Below are positions 62,548 through 64,000 of a stretch of DNA of 64,000 nucleotides, one piece after another (position 1 is the stretch's first letter; each line of letters opens with the position of its first letter). A model generated the notes under the pieces. That model ran no database searches, was not told the DNA's origin, and saw only the letters and a list, made by a program, of their open reading frames with translations. The DNA lies in the NCBI RefSeq assembly GCF_903819335.1, contig NZ_CAIJDE010000029.1, positions 39,219 through 103,218 on the forward strand, read 5' to 3'. A program made the position numbers and the translations under genes. The DNA comes from Flavobacterium panici. Lineage in GTDB: Bacteria; Bacteroidota; Bacteroidia; Flavobacteriales; Flavobacteriaceae.

Positions 62548-62632
62548 TGTCATTTCGACGAAGGAGAAATCTTAGTTGCTGAATCTACTTTGTGGAGTTT
62601 CTTGCGAAGATTTCTCCTTCGTCGAAATGACA
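62548..62632. repeat. TGTCATTTCGACGAAGGAG family element, copy 4
   Basis: Arms 62548-62572 and 62608-62632 are exact 25-nt reverse complements; the shortest copy, 85 nt, with TGCTGAATCTACTTTGTGG in the middle. Confidence 0.93.
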
Positions 62633-62658
62633 AACTTTGAACTTATTTAGTTAAAACA

Positions 62659-64000
62659 TTACTGCAATAATCCTTTTGATTTTGCTAATGTATCTGTATT
62701 GTTTTCGGTTTTTGTCCAGTCTATTTTACTGTTTGGATCAATTCCGTTAAAATATTTCTCGATGTTTGTGTATCCGTCGCCGTTTGCATCTTTGTTGGCG
62801 TCTGAAGGATCATTCGGGTTTAAACCGTTTTTCTTTTCCCAAGCATCTGGAATTCCGTCATTATCAGAATCTTTATAGGCTTTTCCTTTGTAAACCGGAT
62901 AACCGCCTACTTGATCAGGATGTGTAATTATTCCTTTTTTATAAGAGTCTGCAGGTAATCTTCTTTTAATAAAATCTTTTCCAATTGCGTTTTCTAAACC
63001 GTCTTTCACTTCAATTTTTCCTGTACGAACTTGTTTGATAATTCTCTCGTCAACCATGTCTCTTTTTGGAATTGTTGCTCCAACATTATTTAAAACAAAT
63101 TCATAGGCTTCTTCTGCTTTCATGATAGTGATATGAGGCATTGTAAAAGCTTTTGGCTGTTTGATATATTCTAAATATGATTTTACTTCTGCTTCGGGAA
63201 GATCTTCTAATTGTACACCGCCATTCCAGTTATCGGCTGTAACTTCTGGAGAACCAACAATAAAGTTACCAGAAACATAGGCTCTTCCGTATGTTTTTGG
63301 TTTCATATATCCTGATTCCGGTTTTAGAATTCTGTAACGAATTGGCTGATCTGTTGGCGTTATTGGTCCCGGTTTAAAATAATTATTGATGATGTTAAAC
63401 ATCGAACGATAATCTCCTCCGTCAAGAGAACGATTCCACCAATTAAAAATCACATTGTTTACGAAATTAAAATCACCGTACATTCCGATTGAGGCATTTC
63501 TTGAAATATTATCGGCCCATAAATTACGCATAAACGTGCTGTTTAGTCCGCCAATTGTACTTCCGAAGGCATGATTGTAAGTATCTAAACCTTCTGAAGA
63601 AATGGTATTTTGAATGGTAATATTACAGGCTGGAAGTTTTTCTAATTTTGATTTCTCATTTGCCGCAAACTGATGTCTGTATAATGAAATATTTTCGTCT
63701 AATCCCCAGCTTACAGAGCAATGGTCTACGATTATATTTCCTATTGGATTTCCGCCAAGTGCGTCATCTCTTCTGGTTACTTCTGTTGCTCCACGACGGA
63801 AACGCATATGTCTGATAATTACGTCGTGTGTATCAATTTCCAAAGTTTCTCCTGCAATGCAAATTCCGTCGCCCGGAGCCGTTTGTCCTGCAATTGTAAC
63901 ATAAGGCGCACGCATGCTGATTCTTTTTTTCAATTGAATTATTCCAGAAACATTAAATACGATTGTTCTGGCTCCAACAGCTTCGCATGCTTCACGAAAA
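62659..64000 (-). CDS. Pectate lyase, polysaccharide lyase family 1 (5' end outside window)
   Basis: The frame stays open to the window edge: upstream of the apparent TTG start at 63933 the codons give EACEAVGARTIVFNVSG, a standard PL1 N-terminal strand, so the start is off-window. About 447 residues are visible. The beta-helix has TIAGQTAPGDG, VIIRHMRFRRG and IIVDHCSVSWGLDE, with the conserved Asp and Arg of PL1 in reach. A C-terminal Ca2+-type repeat (DSDNDGIPDAW, DANKDANGDGYTN) follows. It cleaves polygalacturonan by beta-elimination. Confidence 0.88.
   Translation of the reverse strand, partial: FREACEAVGARTIVFNVSGIIQLKKRISMRAPYVTIAGQTAPGDGICIAGETLEIDTHDVIIRHMRFRRGATEVTRRDDALGGNPIGNIIVDHCSVSWGLDENISLYRHQFAANEKSKLEKLPACNITIQNTISSEGLDTYNHAFGSTIGGLNSTFMRNLWADNISRNASIGMYGDFNFVNNVIFNWWNRSLDGGDYRSMFNIINNYFKPGPITPTDQPIRYRILKPESGYMKPKTYGRAYVSGNFIVGSPEVTADNWNGGVQLEDLPEAEVKSYLEYIKQPKAFTMPHITIMKAEEAYEFVLNNVGATIPKRDMVDERIIKQVRTGKIEVKDGLENAIGKDFIKRRLPADSYKKGIITHPDQVGGYPVYKGKAYKDSDNDGIPDAWEKKNGLNPNDPSDANKDANGDGYTNIEKYFNGIDPNSKIDWTKTENNTDTLAKSKGLLQ

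Noticed and set aside
63931..63933. TTG at 63931-63933 as the start of the pectate lyase
   Set aside because: The frame is open to the window edge and upstream codons encode a typical PL1 strand, so the start is off-window.
1..64000. CRISPR arrays, tRNA, rRNA, complete insertion sequences
   Set aside because: No spaced short direct repeats, cloverleaf or transposase gene was seen; the 228-bp repeats are in-frame coding units.

Overview
The window is AT-rich DNA from a Bacteroidota bacterium, almost certainly a Flavobacterium or close relative. The signs are SprB-type adhesin repeats with a type IX secretion C-terminal domain, Bacteroidetes lipoproteins, the TTG-N19-TAnnTTTG promoter pattern, a subtype-iii type VI secretion Hcp/VgrG set, and a long run of secreted plant-polysaccharide enzymes. 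No rRNA, tRNA, CRISPR array or complete insertion sequence was found. Both ends of the window cut a gene.

Layout. (1) 1-6.9 kb, plus strand: the 3' end of a giant SprB-repeat adhesin (19 full 228-bp repeats, then HYR-like, MBG-like and type IX sorting domains) and an outer-membrane beta-barrel gene. (2) 7.0-11.7 kb: two small lipoproteins, a DUF6766-like membrane protein, a FAD oxidoreductase fused to a Rieske domain, and a CPA1 Na+/H+ antiporter. (3) 12.0-19.0 kb, minus strand: a type VI secretion delivery island read in the order Hcp, MORN-like lipoprotein, Cys/His amidase-like effector, an otherwise missed 56-residue two-helix membrane protein, VgrG, LysM protein, PAAR-like (DUF4280) protein with a membrane-active C-terminus, and a membrane-anchored 203-residue protein. 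It looks like two effector/immunity cassettes on one spike; no core sheath, baseplate or ATPase genes are in the window. (4) 19.2-21.9 kb: nrdB-nrdA, class I ribonucleotide reductase. (5) 22.6-28.0 kb, plus strand: secreted ankyrin protein, DUF2271 protein, PepSY/flavodoxin-reductase-like membrane flavoprotein and ApbE, probably an extracytoplasmic flavinylated electron-transfer operon.

(6) 28.2-64.0 kb, nearly all minus strand: a pectin locus of 16 mostly secreted proteins: GH2 (two), GH138-like alpha-galacturonidase, isomerase-fold lipoprotein, two sialidase-fold proteins, GH78 (two), a six-hairpin glycosidase, GH95, an esterase with an STN-like N-terminus, GH43-like, GH28, GH140-like, a beta-helix/TIM-barrel protein and PL1 pectate lyase. 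The combination of GH138, GH140, GH95, GH78, GH2, GH28 and PL1 points to rhamnogalacturonan II, the most complex pectin. SusC/SusD transporters and regulators are not in view. PL1 and GH28 would open the homogalacturonan backbone, and the exo-enzymes and esterase would strip the side chains in the periplasm.

The most striking non-coding structure is that almost every gap between genes from 28.0 to 62.7 kb holds a long inverted repeat. They fall into a few sequence families (TGTCATTTCGACGAAGGAG, GCCACAGATT, GCCACGAATT, GCGGATTTAC, GAGACGCACAGCAG), some nested two or three deep. Such elements are essentially absent from the first 28 kb.
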